Positions 18,621 to 28,651 of a stretch of DNA of 64,000 nt are shown here, piece by piece. Location: NCBI RefSeq assembly GCF_030013905.1, contig NZ_CP124862.1, forward strand, positions 1,677,051-1,741,050, written 5' to 3'. The notes below the pieces were generated by a model, which saw nothing but the letters and a program-made list of their open reading frames with translations, ran no database searches and had not been told where the DNA came from. This DNA comes from Petroclostridium sp. X23 (lineage in GTDB: Bacteria > Bacillota > Clostridia > SK-Y3). A program made the translations under genes and the position numbers. Position 1 is the stretch's first letter. Each line of letters starts with the position of its first letter.

Positions 18621-18652
18621 AGTTTCACATCCTTATAAATATCATTCATATT

Positions 18653-18727
18653 TCAAAATAACCTTGCAGGCATAGGTACTTCACATATCTCCACATCTAG
18701 GGGCGCATTTACCCGGATCGCTTTCAT
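18653..18727 (-). pseudogene. 24-codon remnant of a zinc-binding alcohol dehydrogenase
   Basis: After a perfect GAGGAGG ribosome binding site the frame reads MKAIRVNAPLDVEICEVPMP and then stops four residues later. This is the opening strand pair of MDR-family Zn-dehydrogenases that act on hexonates (about 340 residues when whole). The rest of the gene is missing. Its place between uxuB and uxuA fits a hexuronate or galactonate operon that has lost DNA by deletion. Confidence 0.6.
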
Positions 18728-18759
18728 ACTGCTGCCTCCTCTTATATTATATATCAAAT

Positions 18760-19100
18760 TTAATATTTTTCCAGTGTTTTTCTGACTGCGCTTTTTCCTG
18801 CCACTAATTTTTCAAAGTATGCTTCTATCTTTTCAACCAATTTCTTTAAATGGCTGTCTTTCATTTCATCGGCTATATCGAAAGTCTCTACCGCTACAGT
18901 TCCTGTATCCGCTTTCCCTTCATTAAGAAGCTTTTGCTGTAGCACCGCAGTAAATCCTCTAAAGATATTTCCGGCTCCAAAATATACCCACATCGGATTT
19001 GATGCGGTATTTGCCCCAATCTTATCATAGTCAAATTCGGGGAACTCTATTTCTACGTCCTGCCAGAGCTTTTTGTTCTGATTGAAACTTACCCCAAAGA
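18760..19100 (-). pseudogene. uxuB: uxuB-like mannitol/fructuronate reductase with large internal deletion
   Basis: The frame reads VSFNQNKKLWQDVEIEFPEF, then NPMWVYFGAGNIFRGFTAVL up to AVETFD, which is the N-terminal NAD-binding start of polyol/fructuronate reductases. It then jumps directly to LVEKIEAYFEKLVAGKSAVR and KTLEKY, which is the extreme C-terminus. Roughly 400 residues of a ~530-residue enzyme are missing. No good start codon lies at the 5' end: the frame opens from a TGA near 19130. The only ATG is inside the Rossmann motif. A 1.5-kb IS4 element sits about 130 bp upstream. Confidence 0.75.
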
Positions 19101-19231
19101 GGGAGCTATGTTTCTTTGATCGACTTGGATTTGGTTGAACAATAGAGATTCATGAGAGAAACTATGGAAAGTGCCATTTAACAAAGGCTAAGTTTTATAC
19201 AAAAGAACTTAATGATTTTATATATTACGTT

Positions 19232-20728
19232 CATACGCGTTAAGCTAAGCCATGTTATGGTAAACCAATAATTACATTTGCAAAAAAGAAAAAAACATGA
19301 GAACCTCAAAGTAATAGAGAAATGAAAGGTGAGGTTCCCATGTTTCAAGTTCCCATATCACTAATTATAAGCTTTATTTGCTTTTTAGGAAAGACAAAAA
19401 TACTGGAAATTTCTAAGGACACAGGGTTTACGGTGCGCCGCTCTAAGCTGCTGCCAGATACTATAGTAAAAGTATTTACATTCGGCTTATGGGACACCCC
19501 TAATCCATCCTTACGTCAAACTGCTTCTAAATGCGAAAATATTCAACGCGGACTTAGTATAACACGCGAAGGACTTTTTCAACGTTTGGCTACAAGTGCT
19601 TTATTGCTAAAACAAGTATTCCAGTCAGCAGTTGAGTATTCTGCCAAGAGAGCAATAACTGTCCAGAATCTCGATGTGCTCCAAGCTTTTACTGATGTAA
19701 AAATATGTGATAGCTCTAAAGTTACTCTTCCGGACAAATTAGCAGATGTCTGGAAAGGTCTTGGTGGCAATAATGCAAAAGCTGCTCTAAAAATCCAGAC
19801 TATATATAGCCTTAAGTCCAGAACTATCACAAATATGGAGTTGACAAAGGCGCCTGGTCCAGATGCCGGCTATAAAGATGAACTTCTAAAACACATTCAT
19901 CATGGTGAGCTGTTAATTACTGACTTAGGATATTACAGTAAAGATTTGTTTAGGAAAATAATATCCAAAGGTGCATATTTTCTTAGCCGAATTAAATCAA
20001 ATACTGTTTTTCAAATACAAAATTCTGACACTAAATCTTTTAAAGCCTTAGACCTTTTAAGTGTTTTAAAAAACAGCTCCAGTGTTGATATAGATGTATA
20101 CTTTGGCACCAAGTATTCTAAATTACTACAATGTCGGCTGATTGGTGTACGTTTACCTGATGAAGTCGCTAATGAACGTAGGCGCAAAGCAAATAAAAAA
20201 GCAAAGTCACAAGGCAAAACACTGAGTGACTATGACTTAGAGTTATTAGGATGGAACCTTCTAATTACTAACGCCCCAGCACATATGCTTACTCCAAAGG
20301 CAGCCTGTGAATTGTACAGAGCTAGATGGCAGATAGAGCTTTTATTTAAGGCTTGCAAAAGCTATCTAAACCTTGGCAAAGTAGGCAACTGTGGTAAAGA
20401 GCAATTAGAGTGTCTTCTATATGGAAGGTTAATTGCCATTATACTAATTTTCACAGTCTACTCAGCACTGTATGCCCTCATGTACCAACAAAAAAACAGA
20501 TGCATTAGTATGATGTCGTTTATCAAACTAATTGCGACAAAGGTGGAAAAAATATTTTCAAGCCTTTATGCAACCACTGAAGCAATACCGGAACTGCGAC
20601 TGATTCTTAAAAGAGCGGCCGAACAAAGCTTACATGATAAACGTAATCGCAAAACCACGGTTGAGCGATTGCAGGAACACTATTTGCTCAATTAAATTGG
20701 TAAAAAATAGCTTAACTTAACGCGTATG
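19232..20728 (+). mobile_element. Complete IS4-family insertion sequence, 1497 bp
   Basis: The ends are 19-bp terminal inverted repeats with one mismatch: CATACGCGTTAAGCTAAGC on the left, and its complement with one change at 20710-20728. Both sides are flanked by the 10-bp direct repeat ATATTACGTT (19222-19231 and 20729-20738), the target duplication. Ten-bp duplications and the YREK transposase signature fit IS4. The perfect duplication suggests recent insertion. Confidence 0.93.
19340..20695 (+). CDS. IS4-family transposase
   Basis: The 451-residue DDE transposase has aspartates at FTDVKICDSSKV and LLITDLGYYSKD, and the YREK signature in ELYRARWQIELLFKACKSY (Y-x2-R-x3-E-x6-K). ATG at 19340 has AAAGGTGAGG five bases upstream; an in-frame ATG at 19322 lacks a signal. 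The frame is intact and both element ends are intact, so the copy is probably active. Confidence 0.93.
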   Translation: MFQVPISLIISFICFLGKTKILEISKDTGFTVRRSKLLPDTIVKVFTFGLWDTPNPSLRQTASKCENIQRGLSITREGLFQRLATSALLLKQVFQSAVEYSAKRAITVQNLDVLQAFTDVKICDSSKVTLPDKLADVWKGLGGNNAKAALKIQTIYSLKSRTITNMELTKAPGPDAGYKDELLKHIHHGELLITDLGYYSKDLFRKIISKGAYFLSRIKSNTVFQIQNSDTKSFKALDLLSVLKNSSSVDIDVYFGTKYSKLLQCRLIGVRLPDEVANERRRKANKKAKSQGKTLSDYDLELLGWNLLITNAPAHMLTPKAACELYRARWQIELLFKACKSYLNLGKVGNCGKEQLECLLYGRLIAIILIFTVYSALYALMYQQKNRCISMMSFIKLIATKVEKIFSSLYATTEAIPELRLILKRAAEQSLHDKRNRKTTVERLQEHYLLN

Positions 20729-20766
20729 ATATTACGTTAAAGATTTTATATTTAAGAAATAACTTT

Positions 20767-20810
20767 AACCGATTGTGCTATCTTGGAATTCCAAGATAGC
20801 ACAATCGGTT
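20767..20810. repeat. Perfect 44-bp palindrome downstream of the M24 peptidase gene
   Basis: AACCGATTGTGCTATCTTGG, AATT at the centre, then its exact complement. All 44 bases are self-complementary with no loop. It lies between the IS4 target site and the stop of the minus-strand peptidase gene. No T-run follows on either strand, so a simple terminator is not obvious. Confidence 0.85.
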
Positions 20811-20829
20811 ATCTAAATATAAACCATTA

Positions 20830-22020
20830 TTAGTATACAGGAATTAATCCGGGATGATCTCCCGTTATACATCTTCCTCCGTCACGTGTTACTAAAAATG
20901 TGTTTTCCACTCCTACCATACCGATACTTTCTATGCCTTTCTTAGGCTCAAGCGCAAATGCCATCCCTTCTTGCAGCGGTTGTATGAACCCTTCAGCAAT
21001 CACCGGCTGTTCGTCAATGAATAACCCGATACCATGTCCAAGAAACTTTACAGCCCGGTTCCCCATTCCCATGAAATTTTTCAAGAAATCGGTATCAATT
21101 TCATTCATTACTGTCTTATATATGTGTGCCGGAATTTCATCGGGTTTTAACATTCCAGCAATGCTGTTTTGTATCTCAACACATTTGTAGTGTGTATCTA
21201 CGACTTCCTTGGGCAGCGGCGTACCAAACATGTAAGTCATGGTTTTATCGGTGTGATAACCATCTACCCCGCATCCTATATCAATAAAGACTAAATCTCC
21301 TTTTCTTAATTTGCGTTCTCTGCTGCCTAACAGAGGTACCGCAGGGTGCATTCCGTAATTTCCTCCAGGACCATTAAAATACGTAGGATAGATAGAGCTT
21401 TCACCAAAACAAATATGCCCCAATACTATTTCGGTATCAAACATTCCAAAACGAGCCACTCCGTGATGCCCTTCCTCTACCATAATTGAAAAGATGCGAG
21501 TGGCAAGCTCGGCTTCACTCATTCCTTCCACTAATATTTCGGGCACACGATCTTCCAAAACTTTCTTATGAATGCTGCCCGCTTGTTCCATAAGGGACAA
21601 CTCATATGCACTTTTCACTGCTCTGACTGCCGAAATCTGCCTGTCAACCGATTTAACTTCTTGAAAAGGAAAATACTTTTGGAAACGCTGATACAATGCC
21701 AATGGTACTATTTCCGTTTCCAGATACACCGTATCCGGCAGTTTCCTCATATATTGCGCAGCATCCCGAAAACTCTGCATTGGCTTTATTGTTGGAAACA
21801 ACGATTCATCCTGCGCCCGTTCATAACTTCTACGTACCCAAAAGACCGCTTCATCATTCCTGGGGATCATCAACATCCCCTCTTGCATGGTTCCGGTGAA
21901 ATAGTATAAATTTATCTTACTAAAAACAACTGCTATTTTCCAATCCGGATTCGAAACCTTCATTTGAGCTCTAAAACAATCCATTCGTTTTTGCAGTTCA
22001 TTAAAAGGTACTTTTTTCAT
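20830..22020 (-). CDS. M24-family metallopeptidase (Xaa-Pro aminopeptidase-like)
   Basis: The 396-residue protein has an N-terminal creatinase-like domain (about 1-160) and a C-terminal pita-bread fold. Metal ligands are visible: the Asp pair in [21 protein letters not shown], His in [13 protein letters not shown], and Glu residues in FALEPKKG and [10 protein letters not shown]. Such enzymes cut dipeptides with proline or act on related amides. It stands alone. Confidence 0.85.
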   Translation of the reverse strand: MKKVPFNELQKRMDCFRAQMKVSNPDWKIAVVFSKINLYYFTGTMQEGMLMIPRNDEAVFWVRRSYERAQDESLFPTIKPMQSFRDAAQYMRKLPDTVYLETEIVPLALYQRFQKYFPFQEVKSVDRQISAVRAVKSAYELSLMEQAGSIHKKVLEDRVPEILVEGMSEAELATRIFSIMVEEGHHGVARFGMFDTEIVLGHICFGESSIYPTYFNGPGGNYGMHPAVPLLGSRERKLRKGDLVFIDIGCGVDGYHTDKTMTYMFGTPLPKEVVDTHYKCVEIQNSIAGMLKPDEIPAHIYKTVMNEIDTDFLKNFMGMGNRAVKFLGHGIGLFIDEQPVIAEGFIQPLQEGMAFALEPKKGIESIGMVGVENTFLVTRDGGRCITGDHPGLIPVY

Positions 22021-22100
22021 GTCACACTCCTATAAATGATGGTAAATATTATTATGGTTATTATATACTGCTAGAGTAAATTATTCAACCTTTGATATCT

Positions 22101-22799
22101 TCATAGATATACTGCAACTTCCTTATCAATGGCAATATGCTCATGCGTAATATTGCATGTATATGCCCACATATCCACTCCTGTTTCATAAGCTTTTCGA
22201 AGTGCGTTGCCAAACGCCTTATCCGTTCTATCATTAGGCGCAATCATATCCGCATCCTTCCGTTGAATGATGAAGATGACTCCCGCACCTTTACCCTGCA
22301 ACCTTAACTGCGTTAACTCCTTGAGATGTCTTGTCCCTCTTTCAGTTGGCGCATCAGGGAAATACGCTTTTCTATCTTCAACCAGCGTCACGCCTTTGAC
22401 TTCAATATAATATTCTTCATCACCGGAAAAAAGTCCGAAATCAAACCGGCTATTTCCTACCGTCACTTCCCGTTTTATTTGCTCATATCTGTTAAATCGT
22501 GGAAATATTCTATTCATTAACCCTTCATATACCATTTTATTGGGAACATTCGCCGAATCGATGGATATCCATACATCATCCTTTTTTACAAGCAGCAATC
22601 CAAACTGCGTTTTTCGTTTAGGATTATTAAACTTCTTCACCATAACCGGCGCCCCCGGTATCAGCAGTTCTTTCAACCTGCCGGTATTGGGTACATGAAC
22701 CAACCGGCCTTCTCCTTCTATATCCACTATTGCCTCAAATCTATTTAGCCTTTGTATAAAAAACCCTTCTACCAGTATACCTTCAATAAGCAAAATCAT
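22101..22799 (-). CDS. sfsA: SfsA family protein (sugar fermentation stimulation homologue, putative nuclease)
   Basis: About 232 residues covering the full SfsA fold: FIQRLNRFEAIVDIEGEGRLVHVPNTGRL, RKTQFGLLLV, SRFDFGL, EYYIEVKGVTLVEDRKAYFPDAPTERGTRHLKEL and VIFIIQRKDADMIAPND. The DFGL and EVKG acidic residues match a PD-(D/E)xK-like nuclease site. The start is uncertain by a few residues: GGAG is very close to ATG 22799 and better spaced for a TTG three codons in. Confidence 0.9.
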   Translation of the reverse strand: MILLIEGILVEGFFIQRLNRFEAIVDIEGEGRLVHVPNTGRLKELLIPGAPVMVKKFNNPKRKTQFGLLLVKKDDVWISIDSANVPNKMVYEGLMNRIFPRFNRYEQIKREVTVGNSRFDFGLFSGDEEYYIEVKGVTLVEDRKAYFPDAPTERGTRHLKELTQLRLQGKGAGVIFIIQRKDADMIAPNDRTDKAFGNALRKAYETGVDMWAYTCNITHEHIAIDKEVAVYL

Positions 22800-22825
22800 C
22801 ACTCCATCTAATAAATGGACGCAAA

Positions 22826-22867
22826 AAAGCCGTCAGCTTTGTTTTACCCGAAAACTGACAGCTTTAA
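22826..22867 (-). terminator. Intrinsic terminator of the thiamine operon
   Basis: On the minus strand AAAGCTGTCAG / CTGACGGCTTT forms a stem ending in TTTTTT, 10 bases beyond the thiC stop. Confidence 0.8.
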
Positions 22868-22877
22868 ACTGCTAATA

Positions 22878-24194
22878 TTAATCTCTTAAAATATTAAGAT
22901 CTTCTCCGCTAAGGATCTTCTTCATGTTTCTCATTGAACACATTTTACCGCACATGGTACAGCTATCTTCATGCTCCGGTGTGGATTCGGCTCTATATTG
23001 CTTCGCCTTTTCAGGATCCATTGCCAGTTCAAACATACTATTCCAGTCAAGATTTGCCCGCGCTTCACTCATCTGGTTATCCCAATCCCTGGCTCCTTTG
23101 ATGCCTTTTGCGATATCTGCGGCATGGGCAGCAATTCTTGTTGCGATAATTCCTTCCTTCATATCTTCTAATGTCGGCAATCTCAGATGCTCCGCAGGCG
23201 TTACATAACAAAGGAAGTCAGCTCCATTTGCCGCAGCGACCGCTCCCCCTATCGCACTTGTAATATGGTCATACCCCGGCGCTACATCGGTAACAATCGG
23301 ACCTAACACATAGAAAGGCGCCCCATGGCACAGCCTTTTTTCCAGCATCATATTCCCAACGATTTCATTCAATGCCATATGACCCGGACCTTCGATCATG
23401 ACCTGTACATTTCTTTCCCAAGCTCTTTTGGTCAGCTCTCCCAATACAATCAACTCTTCAATCTGAGATGCATCTGTTGAATCATTGATACTGCCCGGCC
23501 GGCAAGCATCTCCTAAACTGAGGGTAACATCATACTGCTCACATATATCAAGAACCTTATCATAATATTCATAAAAAGGATTTTCTTTTCCGTTCAGCTC
23601 CATCCAAGCAAACATGAGCGAACCACCGCGGGATACAATATGGGTCAATCTTTTGTTCTTCTTGAACTTTTCTGCTGTAGCCCTGTTAATACCCGCATGG
23701 ATCGTCATAAAATCGACGCCATCCTGCGCATGCTTTTCTACCACATCCAAGAATTCCTGTTCGGTAATATCCTTAAGCTCTTTGTCATAAAATCCTACCG
23801 CATCATAAATAGGCACCGTCCCGATCATTGCCTGGGAAATATCAATTAATCTATGACGAAATTCCTGTGTTTTACCATAGGAACTTAAGTCCATAATGGC
23901 TTCCGCTTTCAGATCCAACGCTTTTTTTACTTTTTCAATCTCTACATCAATATTACAGCAATCCTTTGATATCCCTAAGTTTACATTGATTTTTGTTCTC
24001 AGGCCTTCTCCAACTCCCTCAGGAGCAAGACTGGTATGATTCTTATTCGCAGGAATTACTATCGTTCCCTTCGCCACCTTTTCGCACAATACATTTACAT
24101 CCATTTGCTCCTTCTGAGCAACGGCAGTCATTTCTTTAGTAATAATGCCTTTTCTGGCAGCATCCATTTGGGTTGTATAATTTGTATTCATCAT
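22878..24194 (-). CDS. thiC: Phosphomethylpyrimidine synthase ThiC
   Basis: ThiC is the radical-SAM enzyme that turns AIR into HMP-P, the pyrimidine half of thiamine. The 438-residue protein is the short clostridial form. Visible are the core [43 protein letters not shown] and PAEHLRLP. The C-terminal Fe-S cluster motif is CTMCGKMC, a Cx2Cx3C spacing rather than the Cx2Cx4C of the longer enzymes. The start follows GGAGAG. It is the last gene of the operon. The 143-bp gap to thiE holds two heptad-repeat patches, not a second riboswitch. Confidence 0.96.
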   Translation of the reverse strand: MMNTNYTTQMDAARKGIITKEMTAVAQKEQMDVNVLCEKVAKGTIVIPANKNHTSLAPEGVGEGLRTKINVNLGISKDCCNIDVEIEKVKKALDLKAEAIMDLSSYGKTQEFRHRLIDISQAMIGTVPIYDAVGFYDKELKDITEQEFLDVVEKHAQDGVDFMTIHAGINRATAEKFKKNKRLTHIVSRGGSLMFAWMELNGKENPFYEYYDKVLDICEQYDVTLSLGDACRPGSINDSTDASQIEELIVLGELTKRAWERNVQVMIEGPGHMALNEIVGNMMLEKRLCHGAPFYVLGPIVTDVAPGYDHITSAIGGAVAAANGADFLCYVTPAEHLRLPTLEDMKEGIIATRIAAHAADIAKGIKGARDWDNQMSEARANLDWNSMFELAMDPEKAKQYRAESTPEHEDSCTMCGKMCSMRNMKKILSGEDLNILRD

Positions 24195-24212
24195 TTAACT
24201 CTCCTCACGTTT

Positions 24213-24347
24213 TTAGTGGATAGTGGGGAGTGAGGAGTGGGGAGTAAACCGTGGAAACTACAAAATAATTTACTCTACTTTATCACTACTCAATACACAC
24301 TATTCACTATTAATTATTCACTATTAACTGTTCACTATTAACTGCAC
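24213..24347. repeat. Two heptad-repeat patches between thiE and thiC
   Basis: GGGGAGT/GAGGAGT heptads occur at about 24219-24245, and TTCACTA/TTAACTG heptads at about 24287-24345. The second patch begins at the thiE stop codon: on the coding strand AGTTAATAGTGAACAG supplies the last Ser codon and the stop. Confidence 0.75.
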
Positions 24348-25387
24348 TTAATCACTTCTCTTACGTCCTCTATCTTTTGCCTGATATCCTTCGCACCTAC
24401 GATCTCCGTAACCATCGCAATGCACTTTGCCCCGCGTTTAGCTACTTCTGCTACATTATGCTCCTTGATTCCACCGATGGCTACAAAAGGAATATTTACG
24501 CTTTTAACAGCGTATTCCAGATATTCCAGTCCAACCGGGTCACAAACATCTTTTTTGGTAAAGGTCTTAAATATCGGGCCCACGCCTATATAGTCCGCAC
24601 CTCTCTCAATAGCGTCCTGCGCTTGCATAGGTGAATGGGTTGACAGTCCGATAATCATTTCCTCCCCAACCAGTTCTCTTACTTTTTCTATAGGCAGGTC
24701 TTCCTGTCCTATGTGTATCCCATCTGCTTTTACAAGCAGTGCGATGTCTATATCATCGTTAACAATGAAAGTAACCCCTGCCTGCTTTGTAAGTTCTCTG
24801 ATTTTTTTGCATTCCTCATACTTATACAGCGCTTTTTTATCTTTCTCCCTGTATTGTATGACTTCAACTCCGGCTGCAATCATCTCACTTACTACCTCTA
24901 TATTGTTTCTGCCTCCGGAATATTCTTCAGCAGTAAGACAATAAAGGTCTGTGTTCAGGACGTTTTTCTTAATGGTTGTATTAAATTTGGCATAATACAT
25001 TTTCTCAATGGTATATGAATCATACCTGCACATTTCATATACTTTAGAGAATTCATATTTTCCAGCGATCTTAAGGTTTTCTTCTATGACCCTTAACCCT
25101 TCTTGCACCCGTTTGAAATTTCCTGCAATCAATTCTTTTATATTGGTCTTATTATCCATATTATTCTTCTGTGAGATGTCAAATCCTAAATCATTTGCCG
25201 CGTCTCTCTGACCTAACAACTCAGAAGAAAGTGAACTCACGGTTTTTCTTACTCTATGCCTCATCTTCTTTATTTCTTCTGTTACTAATGACTCTTCATA
25301 ATAAAATCTTGCCAGATCTTCTAGAACACGTAATCCTTCCGAAACACGATTGATGTTTGCATCAATGATCCTATAAATCTTATCCAT
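24338..25387 (-). CDS. thiE: ThiD2-ThiE fusion: thiamine-phosphate synthase with N-terminal HMP-P kinase-like domain
   Basis: I start at MDKIYRIIDAN (25387), preceded by AAGGGGTGATAAC. Residues 1-125 are the helical ThiD2-type domain (RIIDANINRVSEGLRVLEDLARFYYEES; GNFKRVQEGLRVIEENLK). Residues ~145-349 are the ThiE TIM barrel: VIQYREKDK, FIVNDDIDIALLVKADGIHIGQEDLP, GADYIGVGPIFKTFTKKD and FVAIGGI. ThiD2 domains phosphorylate HMP-P, and ThiE joins HMP-PP to the thiazole phosphate. The fusion would explain the absence of a thiD gene in this operon. It ends 4 bp after... thiF's stop region, with very tight spacing. Confidence 0.92.
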   Translation of the reverse strand: MDKIYRIIDANINRVSEGLRVLEDLARFYYEESLVTEEIKKMRHRVRKTVSSLSSELLGQRDAANDLGFDISQKNNMDNKTNIKELIAGNFKRVQEGLRVIEENLKIAGKYEFSKVYEMCRYDSYTIEKMYYAKFNTTIKKNVLNTDLYCLTAEEYSGGRNNIEVVSEMIAAGVEVIQYREKDKKALYKYEECKKIRELTKQAGVTFIVNDDIDIALLVKADGIHIGQEDLPIEKVRELVGEEMIIGLSTHSPMQAQDAIERGADYIGVGPIFKTFTKKDVCDPVGLEYLEYAVKSVNIPFVAIGGIKEHNVAEVAKRGAKCIAMVTEIVGAKDIRQKIEDVREVIKCS

Positions 25388-25391
25388 GTTA

Positions 25392-26003
25392 TCACCCCTT
25401 TCCAAGGACATATTCTAGTATTACATCGGCTTGCTTAGCAGCGGTAATATTTACCCTTGGTGAAATGGGCGGCAGACTGTCCCCTACTTCCGACACCAAA
25501 TCTCCAACAATATAAAACCGTTCTTTCACCTTATGAACTTTTATAGCATCACTGTTTCCCCATCCCGCAAGTCCGGACGCGGATACCAGCAATTTCTCTG
25601 ATTTTAGGTAGCTTTCTACTATCATCTTCTTGTACACCGCTTTATCAAAAGCTTCAACAATAATATCACAGTCTTCAAATATACCGCTCAAGTTTTCTTC
25701 TTCCAGTTTGACCTGTACAGCCTCTATTTTCGCATCCGGGTTGATTGCCAGTAAATTCTCCTTCAGCACGTGCACTTTTGGTTTTCCCACCTGATGATAA
25801 AAGAAAAACTGTCGGTTGAGGTTAGTGTACTCTACCACGTCAAAATCAGCGATAGTAAAATGTTTAAACCCGCTTCGGATAAGGTTAAAAGCACAATTGG
25901 AACCTAATCCTCCGGCACCCCCGATACCGATTCTAACTGATTGAATCTTCTCTAAATTTTCTTGACCGATATATGTAACCAATGCCTTTTCAAAATTATT
26001 CAT
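25392..26003 (-). CDS. thiF: ThiS adenylyltransferase ThiF (short clostridial form)
   Basis: The 203-residue E1-like protein starts at MNNFEKAL (26003) after GAGGGAG. It has the ATP loop RIGIGGAGGLGSNCAFNLIRSG, the FDVVEYTNLNRQFFF adenylation motif, and IVEAFDKAVYKKMIVES. It adenylates the C-terminal glycine of ThiS so sulfur can be loaded. There is no CxxC zinc site, as is usual in this shorter subtype. The upstream ribosome binding site abuts a 175-bp palindromic repeat element. Confidence 0.92.
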   Translation of the reverse strand: MNNFEKALVTYIGQENLEKIQSVRIGIGGAGGLGSNCAFNLIRSGFKHFTIADFDVVEYTNLNRQFFFYHQVGKPKVHVLKENLLAINPDAKIEAVQVKLEEENLSGIFEDCDIIVEAFDKAVYKKMIVESYLKSEKLLVSASGLAGWGNSDAIKVHKVKERFYIVGDLVSEVGDSLPPISPRVNITAAKQADVILEYVLGKG

Positions 26004-26019
26004 ATACTCCCTCTTTATA

Positions 26020-26194
26020 GCTATATACGCCACACTAAGTACATTACATCTTCGCTCAAAAATGCAACATGCAACACGTGCAACACGGGGACGGTTCTCC
26101 TGTCACCCAAAACCGTTATGACATGAAAACCGTCCCCATGTCACATTTTTTCTTCTAAGCCCGCCTGTAATGTATTTAGTGCTATTTATATAGC
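26020..26194. mobile_element. REPIN/MITE-like element, copy 1 (thiH-thiF gap)
   Basis: The outer ends are inverted (GCTATATA...CACTAAGTACATTACA versus TGTAATGTATTTAGTG...TATATAGC). The core has two inverted REP-like units, CACGGGGACGGTTCTCCTG and CATGAAAACCGTCCCCATG. A near-identical copy lies at about 51881-52034. It encodes nothing. Confidence 0.82.
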
Positions 26195-26232
26195 TCTTAA
26201 TATTGTCTATTGTACATTGTACACTGTCCATT

Positions 26233-27339
26233 TTATATCGTTTGCCAATCTTTAAATACCGGCTGATAGCCTAAGCTCAACACCGCTTCTCTCATCTGCG
26301 AGACATTTCTTTCATCTGAAATATCAAACTGTCCTGTGTTTTCTTCCTTTTGCGTATGTCCTCCAACGGCAGTGGTAGAACCTGCAGACATTTTTGTAAC
26401 CCCTAACCGGATGATATTATTCCTAAATTGTGCATTTTCTCTTGTTGAAATAGTAATACCGGCTCTGGGCATAAATAATCTAAATGCCAGCATCATCTGT
26501 ACCATATTCTTATCATTCACGACGCAACCCGGCTCAAATCCTCCTTCATGTGGCCTAATCCGGGGTAATGAAATACTAACCTCCGTATCCATAAAACGGT
26601 CTTGCAGATAATTGGCATGAAGTCCGGTAAAAAAGGCTTCTCTTCTCCAGTTGCTATCCAATCCCAAAAGCGCTCCGATATTCACAGCGCGTATGAACGC
26701 CTGACAAGCTCTTTCAGGCGCATCCAGTCTAAAACGGTAATCCTTTTTAGGGCCTTTAAGATGAATACGATCATACAGTTCTTCATTATAAGTCTCTTGG
26801 TATATGGTCAATAGATCTGCTCCGGCCTCAATAACCTGGGCATATTCATCTTTCTCCAATGCATAAACCTCTATTGCGATGGAGGTAAAATATTTTTTCA
26901 ATATCCTGATGCAATCGCTTATGTATTCAGGTGAAGCGATCTTTCTTGCATCGCCTGTAAGGACAATAATATGCTTAAGTCCTGTTTCTGCAATCACTTT
27001 CGCCTCGGTCTCCACTTCATCCAATGTCAACTGTTTTCTATGAATGTGGTTAGAAGTATTAAAGCCGCAGTATAGACACTGATTGGTGCAATAATTGGAT
27101 AGATACATCGGAGTATAAAGCAAGATCGTTTTACCAAAGTGTTGTACTGTTAGTCTATGTGCTTTTTGTGCCATGTCTTCCAAATGTTTCTCTGCTTGCG
27201 GAGAGAGCAAGGCTAGATAATCGGTTACACTAAGTCTTTCTTTCTGAATGATGCTTTTAATTTGATGATCGGTAACAGATTCAAAAAAGTCTTCAAAACT
27301 TAAATCATTGTATTTTAAATATTCATTGTAAAAGCTCAT
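26233..27339 (-). CDS. thiH: 2-iminoacetate synthase ThiH
   Basis: This radical-SAM tyrosine lyase supplies dehydroglycine for the thiazole ring under anaerobic conditions. The 368-residue protein carries the CxxxCxxC cluster motif in [15 protein letters not shown] and the C-terminal ThiH/biotin-synthase-associated region [12 protein letters not shown] start at MSFYNEYL (27339), six bases after AAGGA; an ATG two codons earlier abuts the Shine-Dalgarno. ThiH instead of the oxygen-dependent ThiO fits an anaerobe. Confidence 0.95.
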   Translation of the reverse strand: MSFYNEYLKYNDLSFEDFFESVTDHQIKSIIQKERLSVTDYLALLSPQAEKHLEDMAQKAHRLTVQHFGKTILLYTPMYLSNYCTNQCLYCGFNTSNHIHRKQLTLDEVETEAKVIAETGLKHIIVLTGDARKIASPEYISDCIRILKKYFTSIAIEVYALEKDEYAQVIEAGADLLTIYQETYNEELYDRIHLKGPKKDYRFRLDAPERACQAFIRAVNIGALLGLDSNWRREAFFTGLHANYLQDRFMDTEVSISLPRIRPHEGGFEPGCVVNDKNMVQMMLAFRLFMPRAGITISTRENAQFRNNIIRLGVTKMSAGSTTAVGGHTQKEENTGQFDISDERNVSQMREAVLSLGYQPVFKDWQTI

Positions 27340-27413
27340 TGTCATTCCTTCTTTACATTATTTAGTTAACGCTCTACAGTTCACAATGATGATAGACCTG
27401 TATAGAAAAACGC

Positions 27414-27539
27414 GATAAGGTGCTTAATTGGTCAGTCGCAAAGCATGGGGACGGACCTACAGCTTCTCTAAAAAGCAAGCGCAGCAGTAGGTCCGTCCCC
27501 ATGCTTCACTCCTTCTATGTGCTGAATCCGACTTTATCA
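27414..27539. mobile_element. MITE-like palindromic element (thiG-thiH gap)
   Basis: Ends GATAAGGTGC... and ...ACTTTATC are inverted; the inner arms GCATGGGGACGGACCTAC and GTAGGTCCGTCCCCATGC are exact complements. A related copy with the same GGTCAGTCGCAAAGCA flank lies at 49608-49798. GTGAACCGTGAACCG heptads follow at 27570-27596. Confidence 0.8.
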
Positions 27540-27603
27540 CAATCTCCTGCAACTCGGCTTACTTTTACTGTGAACCGTGAACCGTAAACTATGAACTAAT
27601 AAT

Positions 27604-28374
27604 CTATTCATGTAAAAATCCCGTCAATGGTGAAGATGCCTGTGCATAATCTGCAGTTGCACCTAATCCCGCAAGATACGCGTACCGTCCTGCTTTTACC
27701 GCGTTTCCGAAAGCTTCCGCCATCAATAGCGGGTCATTTGCGCTTGCGATCGCTGTATTAAGCAGACATGCGGCAGCCCCCATCTCCATTGCTTCACAAG
27801 CATCGGAAGGCTTGCCGATACCGGCATCTACAATTACCGGCAAAGGTATTTCGTTAATCAAAATTCTAATTAATTCCTTGGTCTTTAAGCCCCGGTTAGT
27901 CCCTATAGGTGCTCCTAACGGCATTACGGCTGCTGCTCCTGCCTCTACCAACTTTTTAGCCACCATCAGATCCGGACTGATATAAGGCAGTACTACAAAC
28001 CCTTCTGCAGCTAGTATTTCTGTAGCCTTTATGGTTTCATATCCATCAGGCAGCAAATATTTGTTATCGGATATGACTTCAATTTTAATCCAATTACCGC
28101 ATCCTGCAGCTCTGGCAAGTCTTGCTATTCTTACGGCTTCCTCCGCATTTCTGGCACCTGACGTATTCGGCAGCAACTGGACATCCTTAGGGATGTAATT
28201 TAAGACATTATCTGTTTGCGAATCAAAATCTATTCTTCTGAGTGCAACAGTAATAACCTGTGCACCGGATTTCTTAAGCACTTTCGGAATAAGCGCATCA
28301 GTAGAATATTTGCCGGTTCCTACAAACAAACGGCTGTCCAGTGTAGTTTCCCCTATCTTTAATTGGTCCTGCAT
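27604..28374 (-). CDS. thiG: Thiazole synthase ThiG
   Basis: The 256-residue TIM-barrel enzyme condenses DXP, ThiS thiocarboxylate and dehydroglycine into the thiazole. Visible: [35 protein letters not shown], the Schiff-base lysine in [10 protein letters not shown], and [28 protein letters not shown]. It begins 4 bp after the thiS stop, with GGAGG inside the end of thiS. It is followed by a 230-bp repeat-filled gap before thiH. Confidence 0.96.
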   Translation of the reverse strand: MQDQLKIGETTLDSRLFVGTGKYSTDALIPKVLKKSGAQVITVALRRIDFDSQTDNVLNYIPKDVQLLPNTSGARNAEEAVRIARLARAAGCGNWIKIEVISDNKYLLPDGYETIKATEILAAEGFVVLPYISPDLMVAKKLVEAGAAAVMPLGAPIGTNRGLKTKELIRILINEIPLPVIVDAGIGKPSDACEAMEMGAAACLLNTAIASANDPLLMAEAFGNAVKAGRYAYLAGLGATADYAQASSPLTGFLHE

Positions 28375-28378
28375 TGTC

Positions 28379-28579
28379 TCAACCCCCTCCTACAAATCTT
28401 AAAACTTCTAAAGTATCGTTTTCTTTTAAGCTGATATTATCCCACTCTTCTTTTTTAACAATATTAGCGTTATATTCTACTACAACCGATATTGGATTCA
28501 AACCTTTATACTCAATAAGCTCAAGAAGTGTCATCTCTTTATCTAACACTTCCTTTTTCCCATTCAATGTGATTTCCAT
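28379..28579 (-). CDS. thiS: Sulfur carrier protein ThiS
   Basis: This 66-residue ubiquitin-like carrier starts at [10 protein letters not shown] (28579) after GGGAGG and ends with the diagnostic RFVGGG, whose terminal glycine is thiocarboxylated. It is the first gene of the operon, about 70 bases downstream of the TPP riboswitch aptamer. Confidence 0.93.
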   Translation of the reverse strand: MEITLNGKKEVLDKEMTLLELIEYKGLNPISVVVEYNANIVKKEEWDNISLKENDTLEVLRFVGGG

Positions 28580-28599
28580 CGTTTCACCTCCCAATTTTT

Positions 28600-28633
28600 T
28601 TTAAAATAAAAAAGCTTACCCGAAGGTAAGCTT
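28600..28633 (-). terminator. Riboswitch expression-platform terminator
   Basis: Minus-strand stem AAGCTTACC-TTCG-GGTAAGCTT followed by TTTTATTTT, placed between the TPP aptamer and thiS; thiamine pyrophosphate binding probably favours it. Confidence 0.88.
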
Positions 28634-28651
28634 GTAATCGAAATATAAGTC

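Noticed and set aside
18760..18993. Separate 77-residue protein
   Set aside because: It contains the start and the extreme end of a uxuB-like reductase and the frame extends upstream without a start, so it is a deletion remnant.
20767..20810. Intrinsic terminator
   Set aside because: No T-run on either strand; retained only as a palindrome.
24195..24337. Second TPP riboswitch before thiC
   Set aside because: The gap lacks GGCTGAGA and other conserved blocks; it contains heptad repeats.
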